The translations under genes were made by a program, and so were the position numbers. A stretch of DNA of 64,000 nt from Gammaproteobacteria bacterium (GTDB lineage: Bacteria > Pseudomonadota > Gammaproteobacteria > Steroidobacterales > GCA-2729495): positions 372,001 to 436,000 of the forward strand of contig JAUHYQ010000001.1 in NCBI GenBank assembly GCA_030426355.1, written 5' to 3'. This document shows positions 8,682 through 17,946 of the stretch, one piece after another (within the stretch, counting starts at the first letter, position 1; each line of letters starts with the position of its first letter). Below the pieces are notes generated by a model, which did no database searches, was not told where the DNA came from, and saw only the letters and a list, made by a program, of their open reading frames with translations.

Positions 8682-9485
8682 TTACGGTGCTGCCGTCAGC
8701 CCCGGCAGCGTAAAGGGATCGACGCGTGCGCCAGTGACTTTCATGCCCCAGTGCAGGTGCGGGCCGGTGACGCGACCGGTGGCACCGGCCAAGCCCAGCA
8801 CGTCGCCGCGTTCCACGATTTGCCCTTCGTCCACCAGAATGTCGGACAGGTGCAGGTACATGCTCAGCACCCCCATGCCGTGATCGACGAACACGGCCTT
8901 GCCGTTGAAAAAGAAATCGCCGGTCAACACCACCTTGCCTCGATTCGTCGCGTGAATTTCAGTGCCGGTTGGCGCGGTCAGGTCGGCACCGGAATGCGGT
9001 GCGCGCGGCTGATCGTTGAACACGCGCCGATGGCCGAAGTTGCGGCCGCCGGTGACGCCGGGGATCGGCACGATAAAATCATCCGACCAATAGCGGGTGT
9101 CTGCCGTCGTCGCATACGCGGCATTAATCTGTTGACTGTCGCGCGCCGCCCGCGCCTGATCTTCTGCGCTCAATTCGACGTACTTCGGTTCTACTGTAAG
9201 ACGGGTTGTCGGGTAGTCTTTGGGAGTGACGGTTAAATCTATTGCGCGGCGCTCTTTACGGTCGCCCGCGAACGTCAGCATGGCGTTTACGCGGTAAGCA
9301 CCGGGCTTTAGGTCCAGATCCACACCGAGCAGCGCGAAATAACCCTCATCCGTGCGCGCCATGCTGACCGCCTGCGATTGCCAGAGTAACGACACCGCTT
9401 CCAGTTCCGGCTCATACGGAATATCCACCGTGACCGCCTGGCCCGGGTAACCACTCAGCAACAGTAACAGCGCAAAAATATTCAT
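8682..9485 (-). CDS. Exported M23-family peptidoglycan metallopeptidase
   Basis: This 267-residue protein has a short N-terminal signal peptide and is expected in the periplasm. Residues 20-110 form an Ig-like beta region and residues 140-260 a lysostaphin/LytM-type zinc peptidase. All expected zinc and catalytic residues are present: His164 and Asp168 in HSGADL and the HLH pair at 243-245 in GPHLHWG. It should therefore be an active endopeptidase cutting cell-wall cross-bridges, unlike the degenerate EnvC/NlpD activators. The domain order, beta domain then M23, is common in gammaproteobacterial cell-wall hydrolases. A REP locus begins directly upstream of its start codon. Confidence 0.9.
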   Translation of the reverse strand: MNIFALLLLLSGYPGQAVTVDIPYEPELEAVSLLWQSQAVSMARTDEGYFALLGVDLDLKPGAYRVNAMLTFAGDRKERRAIDLTVTPKDYPTTRLTVEPKYVELSAEDQARAARDSQQINAAYATTADTRYWSDDFIVPIPGVTGGRNFGHRRVFNDQPRAPHSGADLTAPTGTEIHATNRGKVVLTGDFFFNGKAVFVDHGMGVLSMYLHLSDILVDEGQIVERGDVLGLAGATGRVTGPHLHWGMKVTGARVDPFTLPGLTAAP

Positions 9486-9547
9486 GATCTATGGGGTCAG
9501 AGTAACTGATCTATGGGGTCGGAGTAATTACTCTGACCCCATAGATC
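9486..9547. repeat. REP locus with a 40-base palindrome
   Basis: The unit GATCTATGGGGTCRGAGTAA occurs at 9486 and 9508 as a direct repeat. The second copy is followed at once by its inverted form, so 9508-9547 is a palindrome with 20-base arms, no loop and one mismatch. It separates the M23 peptidase gene from the TonB-dependent receptor gene, both on the minus strand, and could end the receptor transcript. Confidence 0.85.
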
Positions 9548-9554
9548 TCGTAAC

Positions 9555-11582
9555 TCAAAAGCTAACGCGCGCGCCAACGTGCCACGAACGGCCGGGAAGT
9601 GGCGCGAACTCGGCAATCGATGAGGTGCTCTTGCGGGCATCTTCATCGGCTAGGTTGGTTCCGCGCATGAACAATTCCCACTCGGTCTTACCCACCGGAA
9701 TCTTGTACATAAAGTTCGCATTGACCATGGTATAGGCATCGGTTTTATAGGAACTGATATCGTCCTGTTTAGCGTAGTAAATCACATCAAAACCCGCCGT
9801 CCAGTTGGCACGACCAAAGTCGAGATTGGCGCCCAAACGCCACGGCGGGATGCGCGGCAACTTGTCACCGTTGTCCAATTCGGCATTTACGGTATCGCCG
9901 AACAGCCGCAGGCTGTTGTCGAGCGTGTCAATTGACCACAGCGGAAAGGTAATTGCCGCTTCGGCACCCAGAAACTCGGCACTGTCCTGCGTATAGACGG
10001 CCACCGGCAGGTCGTCCTGCACGGCCCCGGTCAGGTTCTGATAAATATAATCCGAAAAATCATAGCGATAGACGGAGACGTCCCACTGCACATCACCCTC
10101 CGTGCGCCGCCAGCCCAGTTCGATGTTGGTCGCGTCTTCGGTCGTCGCGCTCCCTCCCGGGGTCGCAAGCAGCCCGATTTCGAACTGCCGGGTCGCGATA
10201 TGAGCACCCTCCGAGTACAGCTCTTCCGAATTTGGATTGCGTTGGGTCTGCGACAGGTTGGCAATGAGCTCGCTGCCCCAGCCCGCGTCAGCGTTTGCGC
10301 CCAACGAAAATGACCACGCCGTATTGCTGTATTTCGCCATCGTTGCATTGTCATGCTCGAGATCTTCCACCCGCGCCCCGAACTGCAGCTGCCCCCAGGC
10401 GAAGTCCGCTTCTTCGAGCAGAAAAAGGCCGGTGGCCTTGGTTTCCGTTGGCGTGACGAACGCTTCCTCGCCGACAGCAGAAAACTCGCGGTCATCCAGC
10501 TGGATACCAAACGTGCCCCTTAACCCGGACAACCGACGGTGCACGCCTTCCAACCGCACTTGATACTGTTCGTTATCAAACGTCGTCGCCACCTCGCCGG
10601 ACGGCTCTATTTCTTTGTGCTTGTAATCATTCATTCCCAACACAAAACGCGCCGATTCGAGCGCACCGCCGACAAACCCGTAATTGCCACGTATATCGGT
10701 GCGAACCTGCTCGAGGTCAATGAACGGCCCCTCGTAAGGATCCGGGGTCGGTGGCGGCGGACCGCCCGCGTCTTCTTCAGGCCCGGGCAAACCGTAGGTG
10801 GACTCGTAGACACTGACCGAGCCGCCAAGGTAACCCCGATTCCCGACCCACGAAAGGCCGCCCGCGAATCCATCGGTCTCACTGTAACTGTTGCGCAACA
10901 CACCGCGGGGTTCATCGGCCGGCCGTTCGGCCGGATTTGCTGTCGCAAAACCAGCAATGTCCACGTTTTCCGTTTCACGCGTAAAACCGTCCACATGCCA
11001 GGCGAACGCGCCGACACCGCCGTCCAGACGACCGACCATTGCGCGCTCGTCGGCTGCTGTATCACCGCGGACTTCAATCGCTCCGGAAACAGGCTTTTCA
11101 ACAGGCGTTTTGGGAATTCGACTGTCGACGACATTCACAATGCCACCCGCCGCCGTACTCCCGTATAACAAAGTCGCCGGCCCGCGAATCACTTCGATCT
11201 GATCGGCGAGCAACACCTCGATGGCGATCGCGTGATCCGGACTGACGTCGGACACATCCAGTGCCGATGCCGAATCGGTCAACATCGTTACGCGCGAACC
11301 GCTCAGGCCACGAATGATCGGCCGGCTCGCGGCAGGACCAAAGTAACTGCTGCTCAGGCCGAGTTCGTTCGCCAGCGTTTCGCCCAGCGTAGGCGCGTTC
11401 TTGCGCAACAGTTCATCGCCGCTCAGCACCTGGGTGGGCTGCAGCCAATCGGCTAAAGGTGCGGCAGTAACGGTGATTTCGTCAGTGGTTGTAGTGCTGC
11501 GGGCCGGGGTATCGGCCGATACGGCAGGTGCGCTGAATACAGCGAGACACGCTGCCATCGCAACTGGAGAGATTGTGTGCAT
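9555..11582 (-). CDS. TonB-dependent outer-membrane receptor, ZnuD-like
   Basis: This 675-residue outer-membrane protein has a signal peptide (cleavage near SADTP), a TonB box (DEITVTA), a plug domain of about 120 residues (SRPIIRGLSGSRVTMLTD and VIRGPATLLYGS) and a beta-barrel ending in the typical terminal Phe (VGARVSF). The plug most resembles the ZnuD group, which takes up zinc and sometimes haem. A small protein with a His/Cys motif encoded just upstream fits a metal role. The His-rich extracellular loop of classical ZnuD is not seen; instead there is a Pro/Glu-rich loop around residue 275. The substrate is therefore inferred, not shown. Confidence 0.88.
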   Translation of the reverse strand: MHTISPVAMAACLAVFSAPAVSADTPARSTTTTDEITVTAAPLADWLQPTQVLSGDELLRKNAPTLGETLANELGLSSSYFGPAASRPIIRGLSGSRVTMLTDSASALDVSDVSPDHAIAIEVLLADQIEVIRGPATLLYGSTAAGGIVNVVDSRIPKTPVEKPVSGAIEVRGDTAADERAMVGRLDGGVGAFAWHVDGFTRETENVDIAGFATANPAERPADEPRGVLRNSYSETDGFAGGLSWVGNRGYLGGSVSVYESTYGLPGPEEDAGGPPPPTPDPYEGPFIDLEQVRTDIRGNYGFVGGALESARFVLGMNDYKHKEIEPSGEVATTFDNEQYQVRLEGVHRRLSGLRGTFGIQLDDREFSAVGEEAFVTPTETKATGLFLLEEADFAWGQLQFGARVEDLEHDNATMAKYSNTAWSFSLGANADAGWGSELIANLSQTQRNPNSEELYSEGAHIATRQFEIGLLATPGGSATTEDATNIELGWRRTEGDVQWDVSVYRYDFSDYIYQNLTGAVQDDLPVAVYTQDSAEFLGAEAAITFPLWSIDTLDNSLRLFGDTVNAELDNGDKLPRIPPWRLGANLDFGRANWTAGFDVIYYAKQDDISSYKTDAYTMVNANFMYKIPVGKTEWELFMRGTNLADEDARKSTSSIAEFAPLPGRSWHVGARVSF

Positions 11583-11667
11583 GATTCCATTCTCTGTTCA
11601 ATTTTTAAGCGCCGCACAACCTAATCGTCATTGACGATCCGGTTGTACGAGGTGTTTTAAAGCTGAA

Positions 11668-11958
11668 TCAGAGAACGGGAGGCCCGCGATTGCGGACCGC
11701 AGAGACGGCGGCAGAACTAAAATCGATTAAGGGCAGCTTAATCCAGGACGATTGTGCGGCTGCTGGAATTACCGCAGCGGCGGAAGCGGCAAGCGCATCG
11801 CCAAAGGTGTGCTGCCCTAGGCAGATGGCGCAGTGCTCGCCCGGCGAATGCTCGGCGAGCACCTCGTGAGTGACCATAGCGAACTGAGCAAACATCGCCA
11901 ACACCATCGCAACAGCGACGATGCGGCTATTCCTCAGTCTGCTAATAAGCACGGCCAC
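11668..11958 (-). CDS. Small DUF2946-like membrane-anchored protein of a metal locus
   Basis: This 96-residue protein has one N-terminal hydrophobic helix (residues 13-30) followed by EHSPGEHCAICLGQHTFGD and a tail ending in RGPPVL. Proteins of this shape, with a Cys-x2-Cys/His motif and an R-G/A-P-P end, belong to DUF2946-like families found beside copper or zinc TonB receptors. The start is a GTG at 11958 without a clear ribosome site, so the N terminus is uncertain. It lies 85 bases upstream of the TonB receptor in the same direction. A 13-base palindrome, TCGTCATTGACGA (11625-11637), lies between the two genes and may be regulatory. Confidence 0.65.
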   Translation of the reverse strand: MAVLISRLRNSRIVAVAMVLAMFAQFAMVTHEVLAEHSPGEHCAICLGQHTFGDALAASAAAVIPAAAQSSWIKLPLIDFSSAAVSAVRNRGPPVL

Positions 11959-12016
11959 GGAAAAAGATTAGCACAGATTTCGTCATTTACATTGAGAGGA
12001 ATGGCGGGAGGATTGA

Positions 12017-12044
12017 TGGGGTCAGAGTAACGACTCTGACCCCA
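12017..12044. repeat. REP palindrome at the 3' end of pdsS
   Basis: This is the cleanest copy of the family: TGGGGTCAGAGT and ACTCTGACCCCA as perfect arms around AACG. The histidine kinase gene ends inside it and takes its last residues, VGSESLL, and its stop codon from the repeat. Confidence 0.9.
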
Positions 12045-14103
12045 CTGATTGCAGGGTGACGGTAACAACGACGCCGGCGGCGTCGGGCCGGTTGCGGGCG
12101 ACGACGCGTCCATGATGAAACGCGGCGATCAGGCGCACAATGGTCAGCCCCAACCCCAGATGCAAATTCTCGCCGCGCCCTTCGCGCACCGAGACCATCG
12201 ACTCAAACAGTTCGTCGTCCATGCCGGCGGGCAACGGCGGGCCGTCATTCTCCACCGCCAACAACGCCGTGCCGTTCTCGCGCCACATTCGAAAACGAAT
12301 GGCGCTGCCTTCGACACAAAAATCCCGCGCGTTATCCATCAGCTTGTCGAGCATCTGCGCAATCAACTCCGGACAACCGTCAAGCACGACGTCGCCGTCG
12401 GGCAGCTCCAGTTCAATTCGCTGCCCAGGCCAGGCGGATTGGTATCCGGCAACGATGTCGCGCGTCAATTCGCTCAGATCCAGCCGCTCCCGCTCGGCAC
12501 TCTGGATGGCCTGCTCCACCCGGCTGGCCTCGCTGAGCGCGGTCAGAATGTGTGACAGCCGCTCGCTGCCGCCGCGCGCCCGCGCCACGTATGCCTGCGC
12601 CGCCGCGTTCAGTTCTTCATGCTGCAGGTTATCCAGCGAACTGCTGACCACCGCCAGCGGCGTGCGCAGTTCATGGGAGAGTTTGGACGCCAGCGACTGC
12701 AGGTAATCCGTGTAACCGCGCACCCGGCCGAGCAAACGCCCGAAGTTGCGGCCCAGCGTGCCGATTTCATCGCCCGCCGTTTGTTCCGGAAACGCGCGCA
12801 ACTCGCGACCCTGCGGCTCCATCACGGTCATGACCTGCGCGCTTAAGCGTCGCACGCGCTGCGACAGCCAGGTCGCGTAGCCGACCAGCACCAGCACGAT
12901 CAGCAGCGTCACCAGCGCGGCAATGCCGATCACGTTCACCAGCGTTGAACTGGTGCGCGACAACGAACCGCGGCTGCTGGTTTCCAGCACCGCGACACCC
13001 ACCGGATTGCCGGCGCGATCGCTGATGCGCACCGCCGACGTCACGACGGCCGCGTCCGCCGGTTCGCTTGCGTAGTCACCGTCTTCCCGGCCGAGCACGT
13101 ACCAGCCGGAAGCGCCGCCCGCCGGGGACGTCAGCGCACTGTCCACTTCCTGACGCAGCAGGCGCCCACCGGCCGGCGGCACGTATGGACGGCTTTCCTG
13201 CTGAAAGCTGACGACGCGTCGATACAGGTTTTCGAGCAACCAGAAAGCCGGCGGCCGGTCGATGCCCTGACGAAAATCCGCGCCGCCTTTGGACGCCCGT
13301 ATCCAACCGTTTGCATCCACCAGCGTCACGTTCACGTTGCTGGAAAAATGCCGCAGACTGCTCTCGAGTAACTCGCTGCGCCGATACAGGTACGCGGGTT
13401 CGCCGGCGGCGTTCAAGGTACTCACTTCGGTCGCGGTGCTGGCGTCGTACACGCGCACCCCGAAATGCTCACCCAGCCAGCTGCGCGGCAACGACACCTC
13501 GACGCGATAGCCGTCGGCCTCGTCATGCCACCACGCCGCGTTGCCGTACTGCGCGATCAGCCGTTCACCCTGCAACCGCTCGGCGGTAAACGCGCCGGCA
13601 GCGCCCGGCGCCAGAAACAAGCGGCGCCGATCGTCCGACTCGCCCATCACCAGTTCGACGTGATCAAAGCCATCGTCGGCACGACTCGTCAGCCCGCGCT
13701 TGCGCAGTGACGGCCGGTTGAACTGCAGGTACACATACACGCGATCGCCGATCGCACTGAGGATGACGCGCGCCTCGGCCGCGGGGTCAGTGCCGGTGAT
13801 GCGTAGTGCCTCGGTGTCGATATTCAGTTGCTCGTCGGGATAACCGTCGATCTCAAAACCGCGGTCGCGATCCGTAAACAGGTAAAGACTCTGCGCCCCC
13901 GGCACCTCGGCCGCGGGTTCAAGCGCGTTAACCAGGGCCGCCTGCCCTTCGATGTACGCGGCGACCGAACCGGCAAACTTGCCGAGCATGTCCTGCTCGC
14001 CGTCGCGCAGCGTGTTCTCCATCTCGGCCACGTACTCGCAGCCGGCCCACGGCAGCAGCAACGCCACCAGGCTCACCACCACCAGCTGCGCCCGCAACTT
14101 CAC
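12022..14103 (-). CDS. pdsS: Dedicated sortase system sensor histidine kinase PdsS
   Basis: This is a 693-residue inner-membrane sensor kinase. It has an N-terminal signal-anchor helix, a large periplasmic part of about 370 residues, a second membrane helix near residue 385, a HAMP-like linker, a HisKA domain with phospho-acceptor His477 in LSHELRTPL, and an ATPase domain with Asn591 (DNARD) and GLGLTIV. The start MKLRAQLVVVSLVALLLPWAGCEYV is distinctive for the kinase of the proteobacterial dedicated sortase system. It begins with GTG overlapping the pdsR stop by 4 bases, so kinase and regulator are translationally coupled. The last seven residues, GSESLL with the preceding Val, come from a REP element. 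Confidence 0.92.
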   Translation of the reverse strand: MKLRAQLVVVSLVALLLPWAGCEYVAEMENTLRDGEQDMLGKFAGSVAAYIEGQAALVNALEPAAEVPGAQSLYLFTDRDRGFEIDGYPDEQLNIDTEALRITGTDPAAEARVILSAIGDRVYVYLQFNRPSLRKRGLTSRADDGFDHVELVMGESDDRRRLFLAPGAAGAFTAERLQGERLIAQYGNAAWWHDEADGYRVEVSLPRSWLGEHFGVRVYDASTATEVSTLNAAGEPAYLYRRSELLESSLRHFSSNVNVTLVDANGWIRASKGGADFRQGIDRPPAFWLLENLYRRVVSFQQESRPYVPPAGGRLLRQEVDSALTSPAGGASGWYVLGREDGDYASEPADAAVVTSAVRISDRAGNPVGVAVLETSSRGSLSRTSSTLVNVIGIAALVTLLIVLVLVGYATWLSQRVRRLSAQVMTVMEPQGRELRAFPEQTAGDEIGTLGRNFGRLLGRVRGYTDYLQSLASKLSHELRTPLAVVSSSLDNLQHEELNAAAQAYVARARGGSERLSHILTALSEASRVEQAIQSAERERLDLSELTRDIVAGYQSAWPGQRIELELPDGDVVLDGCPELIAQMLDKLMDNARDFCVEGSAIRFRMWRENGTALLAVENDGPPLPAGMDDELFESMVSVREGRGENLHLGLGLTIVRLIAAFHHGRVVARNRPDAAGVVVTVTLQSVGSESLL

Positions 14104-14804
14104 CCGGGATCGGCTCCCTGCCAGCTGTAGCCGGTGCCATAATGCACCCGCACCGGGTTGCAGTCGGGATCGACATCCCGGAAGGCTTTGCGAATGTGCT
14201 TTATATAAGAGCTGACGCTTTCGGGCTCGATGGTCTTGTCGGCCGCGTCCATGAGTTGTTCACGACTTTTGATGTGCCCCGGCCGCTGCGCCAGGCACTC
14301 GAGCATACGAAACTGCGTAAAGGTCAGCACAACCTCCCGGTCGCGCCACCACACCTGCATGCGATCCAGGTTCATGCGCAGCGGTGGCTGGTTGATCTCA
14401 GTGGGCGCCGGTGCGTCGGTGGCCATTAACGCGTCGAACATCTTAAAGAGGCTGTTGACCCGCGTGGTAATGATCGGCAGCGACAAGCGTTTCGACAGAT
14501 AGTCGTTGGCACCGAGATTCAGCCCGATGATTTCGTCCAGCTCGCTGTCGAGCGCGGTCAGAAAAAGGATGGGCAATATCGGCGAGCGCACCCGCAACTC
14601 GCGGCACAACTCCCGACCGCCTTCAATGTCGTCGCCCAGCTGAATATCAATAATCGCCATGTCCGGCAGGGACTGCGCAAACGCCTGCTGCGCCGACGAG
14701 CGATCCGGATAAATGTCGACGGCGTAGTGCAGACGCTCGAGCGCAGCTTTGTAGTTCTGCGCCAGATCGGCTTCGTCCTCAATAATGGCGATACGCCGTG
14801 GCAT
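14100..14804 (-). CDS. pdsR: Dedicated sortase system response regulator PdsR
   Basis: This 234-residue regulator has an OmpR/PhoB layout: a receiver domain (residues 3-120, phospho-acceptor Asp53 in IIDIQLGDD) and a C-terminal winged-helix DNA-binding domain (about 140-230, ending in VHYGTGYSW). Its gene precedes and overlaps the pdsS gene by 4 bases. It presumably adjusts expression of the divergent sortase and target genes and of pdsO in response to a signal sensed by PdsS. The target promoters were not identified. Confidence 0.92.
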   Translation of the reverse strand: MPRRIAIIEDEADLAQNYKAALERLHYAVDIYPDRSSAQQAFAQSLPDMAIIDIQLGDDIEGGRELCRELRVRSPILPILFLTALDSELDEIIGLNLGANDYLSKRLSLPIITTRVNSLFKMFDALMATDAPAPTEINQPPLRMNLDRMQVWWRDREVVLTFTQFRMLECLAQRPGHIKSREQLMDAADKTIEPESVSSYIKHIRKAFRDVDPDCNPVRVHYGTGYSWQGADPG

Positions 14805-14851
14805 GCGGTTCCTCCCGGGTCAGCGCCGTAAAAATAGCATCATTCCCGCAT

Positions 14852-14877
14852 AAAAAACGGGGGAGCCAGGCTCCCCC
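14852..14877 (-). terminator. Rho-independent terminator of pdsO
   Basis: A perfect 9-base-pair stem, GGGGGAGCC / GGCTCCCCC with a 1-base centre, is followed on the minus strand by six T residues. It lies 52 bases after the pdsO stop and just upstream of pdsR, so pdsO and pdsRS are separate transcripts. Confidence 0.88.
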
Positions 14878-14928
14878 GAAGTTCTCGCAGTCACGCGGCA
14901 ATGCTGCATGGACAAGCTTCGCGACAAT

Positions 14929-15693
14929 TCAGCGGGCGTCCGCCAGACTCAGGTCGTCGGCCGGCGGCAGCAGTGCGATGTCAACGCGGCGCTCCAGCGC
15001 GTAGCTGTCGAGATCATCGACGGCCGCGCTCGACAGACTCTCGCCGTAGGCAGCGGTATCGATGCGCGCGGCAGCCACGCCCTGCTGCTGCAGTAATTCC
15101 GCCACGCTGGCAACGCGCTCGGCCGACAACGCATCGTTGTAAGGCTCGTCACCGCGGGGGTCAGAGTAACCGCTGAGGCGCACGCGCAATTCCGGCTGCC
15201 GCTGCAGCAACTGCGCGAGTTGCTCGATGCGTTCGGCACTGTCGGCAGCCAGCGCTCCCTGTCCGGTGCGGAACAACACCTGCCATTGCAAAGTCTCGGC
15301 AGCCAGCCGCTGCAACTCGCTGACTTCGTGGCCGACGTTGGTGAGGCGCGCCTGCAGTTGATGGTTGGCAGATTGCAACTCGGCCAGTGAGGCCGTGGCC
15401 TGTTCGAGTGATGTTTGGTTTTCATAGCCGTCGATGACCCTGTTGCCGACCCAGTTGCCCGTCAGCATGCCGACGGCATAGCCCGCGGGACCGGCGAGCA
15501 AAGCCCCGGCGATGGCATGACTCAACGTGATGGCCGCGCGTGTGCCGTCATAGGCGTTGTTGTTGTCGGAAGTAGCGTCAGGTTGACGTTCCGGCCCCTG
15601 CGCCGCGCCGGCCCCGCTGCCGGCGAACATCATTGCGATCAAACCGGCGGCAGCCAGCCGCCTCATTGCGGGTCGTGTCGTTACTGTCTTCAT
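14929..15693 (-). CDS. pdsO: Sortase-system OmpA-family protein PdsO
   Basis: This 254-residue protein has a signal peptide (cleavage near AGAAQ), a glycine-rich hydrophobic stretch around residues 60-85, a helical region around 95-125 and a C-terminal OmpA domain that binds peptidoglycan (LSGYSDPRGDEPYN and LSAERVASVAELL). This order is that of PdsO, the OmpA-like companion of the proteobacterial dedicated sortase system. ATG 15693 was chosen because AGGAG lies 8 bases upstream; an ORF start at 15804 has no such support. It probably sits in the outer periplasm or outer membrane and may organise the sorted protein. It is divergent from the target gene and ends in a strong terminator. Confidence 0.9.
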   Translation of the reverse strand: MKTVTTRPAMRRLAAAGLIAMMFAGSGAGAAQGPERQPDATSDNNNAYDGTRAAITLSHAIAGALLAGPAGYAVGMLTGNWVGNRVIDGYENQTSLEQATASLAELQSANHQLQARLTNVGHEVSELQRLAAETLQWQVLFRTGQGALAADSAERIEQLAQLLQRQPELRVRLSGYSDPRGDEPYNDALSAERVASVAELLQQQGVAAARIDTAAYGESLSSAAVDDLDSYALERRVDIALLPPADDLSLADAR

Positions 15694-15909
15694 GGTTGTG
15701 CTCCTGTGTGCATAGCGTGTGTCGAAGTGAACAAACGAGTGCCATGAAAACGCAGCAGTCGGGTGAAAGCGGGTACGAATTCGGGCAAAGCCGGGGCGGT
15801 TCACGTCATTGCCCGAATTCGCCCGAATTGTTCCCCGGGCCTGCCCGAGTCGGGGCGTTCAATGGCATGCGTGTTCAACAGCGTTGCCAACCCGACCCGG
15901 AGATTCGTT

Positions 15910-17946
15910 ATGCACGCCATTAACCCGATCCATAAGCCCGTGACGTGGCTGCTCACCGCGGCACTGCAGGCTTTGCTGCTGCTGTGTCTGACCTTGCCGC
16001 TGAGTGCGGCACGCGCCCTGACCCTCGACGAAGTCGGTGCCGGCGAACTGTTATTCAAGCGCGGCACTGAATGGCAACCGTCGCTGCGACTTGGCACCCG
16101 CGTCGACATACAGGTCAGCGGCATGGTCGCGCGTGTCACCGTCGAACAGCGTTTTCAGAACCCGAATCCGGAATGGGCCGAAGGCAGCTACGTGTTTCCG
16201 CTGCCGGAAACCGCGGCCGTCGCGGAGATGCGCATCACCGTGGACGATCGCGTGATTGTTGGTGAGATACACGAAAAGCAGGCCGCGCAGCAGATCTACA
16301 ACGATGCCAAAGCCGCCGGACAACGCGCGGCCCTGCTGGAACAAAACCAGCCGAATTTATTCCGCACGCGCGTCGCCAATCTCGGCCCCGACCAGGAGAT
16401 CAGCGTCACGCTCGTGTACCTGGAAAAACTCGCTTACCAAAGCGGCGAGTTCAGCCTGCGCTTGCCGATGACCGTGACCGAGCGCTTTGACCCGTATACA
16501 GAGCTGCGGGCGAGCGGCGAAATGGCGCCGCTGGACAACGACGCCGAACCGCATTTCGCAGCCTCCAACGCACCGCGCAACCCGGTGCAAATCACCGCGC
16601 GCATCGATGCCGGCATGGCGCTGGCCGAAATCCGCAGCCCGTCGCACCCGGTGCACATCGAAGCGGCGCCCGTTTCACAAGCTTCTCAAGCGGAGACCAC
16701 CGCGTACAACGTGGCGCTGGCCAACAACGTCGTGCCGATGGATCGCGACTTTGTGCTGCGCTGGCGGCCGACACCGGGCACCGCACCGCGGGCCGCGCTG
16801 TTTGCCGAGACCATTGATGACGCAACCTACGCCATGCTGATGGTGGTTCCGCCGGATGTCGGCCGCAGCACGCAGGGCCTCGGCCGCGAAGTGATTTTTG
16901 TTGTCGATACGTCGGGCTCCATGCAAGGCCAGTCCATCGAAGCTGCGCGGCAGGCACTCGGTTCGGCGCTGCGCACGCTGGAACGTGACGACCGCTTCAA
17001 CATCATTGCGTTCGACGACCAGACGGTGAAACTGTTTAGTCAGGCACAGCTTGCCGCGGGCAGTTATTTGCAGGACGGCTGGGAATTTGTGAACCGCTTG
17101 CAGGCCGGCGGGGGCACCCGGATGGAACCGGCGCTGCGTGCGGCCCTCGACGGCCAGCCGGAGCTCGCCAAAGGCGCGGTGCGCCAGGTGATCTTTATTA
17201 CCGACGGGGCCGTCGGTAATGGCGACGAACTGTTCCGGCTGATCGACCGCAAGCTCGGACAAAGCCGGCTGTTCACCGTCGGCATCGGCAGTGCGCCCAA
17301 CAGTCACTTTATGCGCAAGGCTGCGCAGTTCGGACGCGGCAGTTTTACGTACATCGCGAACACCGCCGAAGCGCAGCACGAAATGACCGCGCTGTTCGAC
17401 AAACTGGCCGCGCCGCAACTGAGCAACCTCAGTGTCAACTGGTCGGGCACGGCGGAGATGTTTCCGGCTCGCGTGCCGGACCTGTACGCCGGGGAACCGC
17501 TGGTGGTGACGGCGCAATTAACGGACAGTGCCGCACCGCTGCGCGTGAGCATTGCGGACGGCAACGACCAGTGGCGTGAAGAGCTGCGCCTGCCGTCGGT
17601 GACGGCGCATCCCGGCGTCGGCACATTATGGGCGCGCGACAAACTCGAAGCCCTTTACGATCAAATTACCGAGCACGGCGAATCCGATACCGTGCGCGAT
17701 GCCATCGTCGCGATCGGCCTGCGCCATAAACTGGTCAGCCGCTACACCAGTTTCGTCGCGGTGGAACAAACACCCGTGCGCCCGGCTGAAGCGCCTGTGC
17801 TCAGCAGCCGCGTCCCCAATGCCCGGCCCGCCGGACAGGTGCTGGCACTGCCGCAAACCGATGCCGGCACGTACTCGAGCCTGCTGTTCGGCGCACTGAG
17901 CCTGCTGCTGGCGCTGGTTATCGCACGGTCGCGGGTGCAGGCATGA
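15910..17946 (+). CDS. Sortase target protein with VIT and VWA domains
   Basis: This 678-residue exported protein is the dedicated substrate of the adjacent sortase. It has a signal peptide (through about residue 34), a VIT domain (about 45-170, typical of inter-alpha-trypsin inhibitor-like proteins) and a VWA domain whose metal site starts at DTSGS (333-337). The C-terminal sorting signal is LPQTDAG at 647-653, then a hydrophobic helix and the basic tail ARSRVQA. The motif departs from LPxTG by having Asp after Thr, as allowed in this family. The start at ATG 15910 has a GGAG site and gives a normal signal peptide. The stop overlaps the sortase start by 4 bases. Confidence 0.93.
   Translation: MHAINPIHKPVTWLLTAALQALLLLCLTLPLSAARALTLDEVGAGELLFKRGTEWQPSLRLGTRVDIQVSGMVARVTVEQRFQNPNPEWAEGSYVFPLPETAAVAEMRITVDDRVIVGEIHEKQAAQQIYNDAKAAGQRAALLEQNQPNLFRTRVANLGPDQEISVTLVYLEKLAYQSGEFSLRLPMTVTERFDPYTELRASGEMAPLDNDAEPHFAASNAPRNPVQITARIDAGMALAEIRSPSHPVHIEAAPVSQASQAETTAYNVALANNVVPMDRDFVLRWRPTPGTAPRAALFAETIDDATYAMLMVVPPDVGRSTQGLGREVIFVVDTSGSMQGQSIEAARQALGSALRTLERDDRFNIIAFDDQTVKLFSQAQLAAGSYLQDGWEFVNRLQAGGGTRMEPALRAALDGQPELAKGAVRQVIFITDGAVGNGDELFRLIDRKLGQSRLFTVGIGSAPNSHFMRKAAQFGRGSFTYIANTAEAQHEMTALFDKLAAPQLSNLSVNWSGTAEMFPARVPDLYAGEPLVVTAQLTDSAAPLRVSIADGNDQWREELRLPSVTAHPGVGTLWARDKLEALYDQITEHGESDTVRDAIVAIGLRHKLVSRYTSFVAVEQTPVRPAEAPVLSSRVPNARPAGQVLALPQTDAGTYSSLLFGALSLLLALVIARSRVQA

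Noticed and set aside
15157-15170. GGGGTCAGAGTAAC inside pdsO, matching a REP arm over 14 bases
   Set aside because: It encodes GYSDP of the OmpA motif GYSDPRGD, which is conserved in this domain family, and has no second arm. Protein constraint explains it better than REP insertion.
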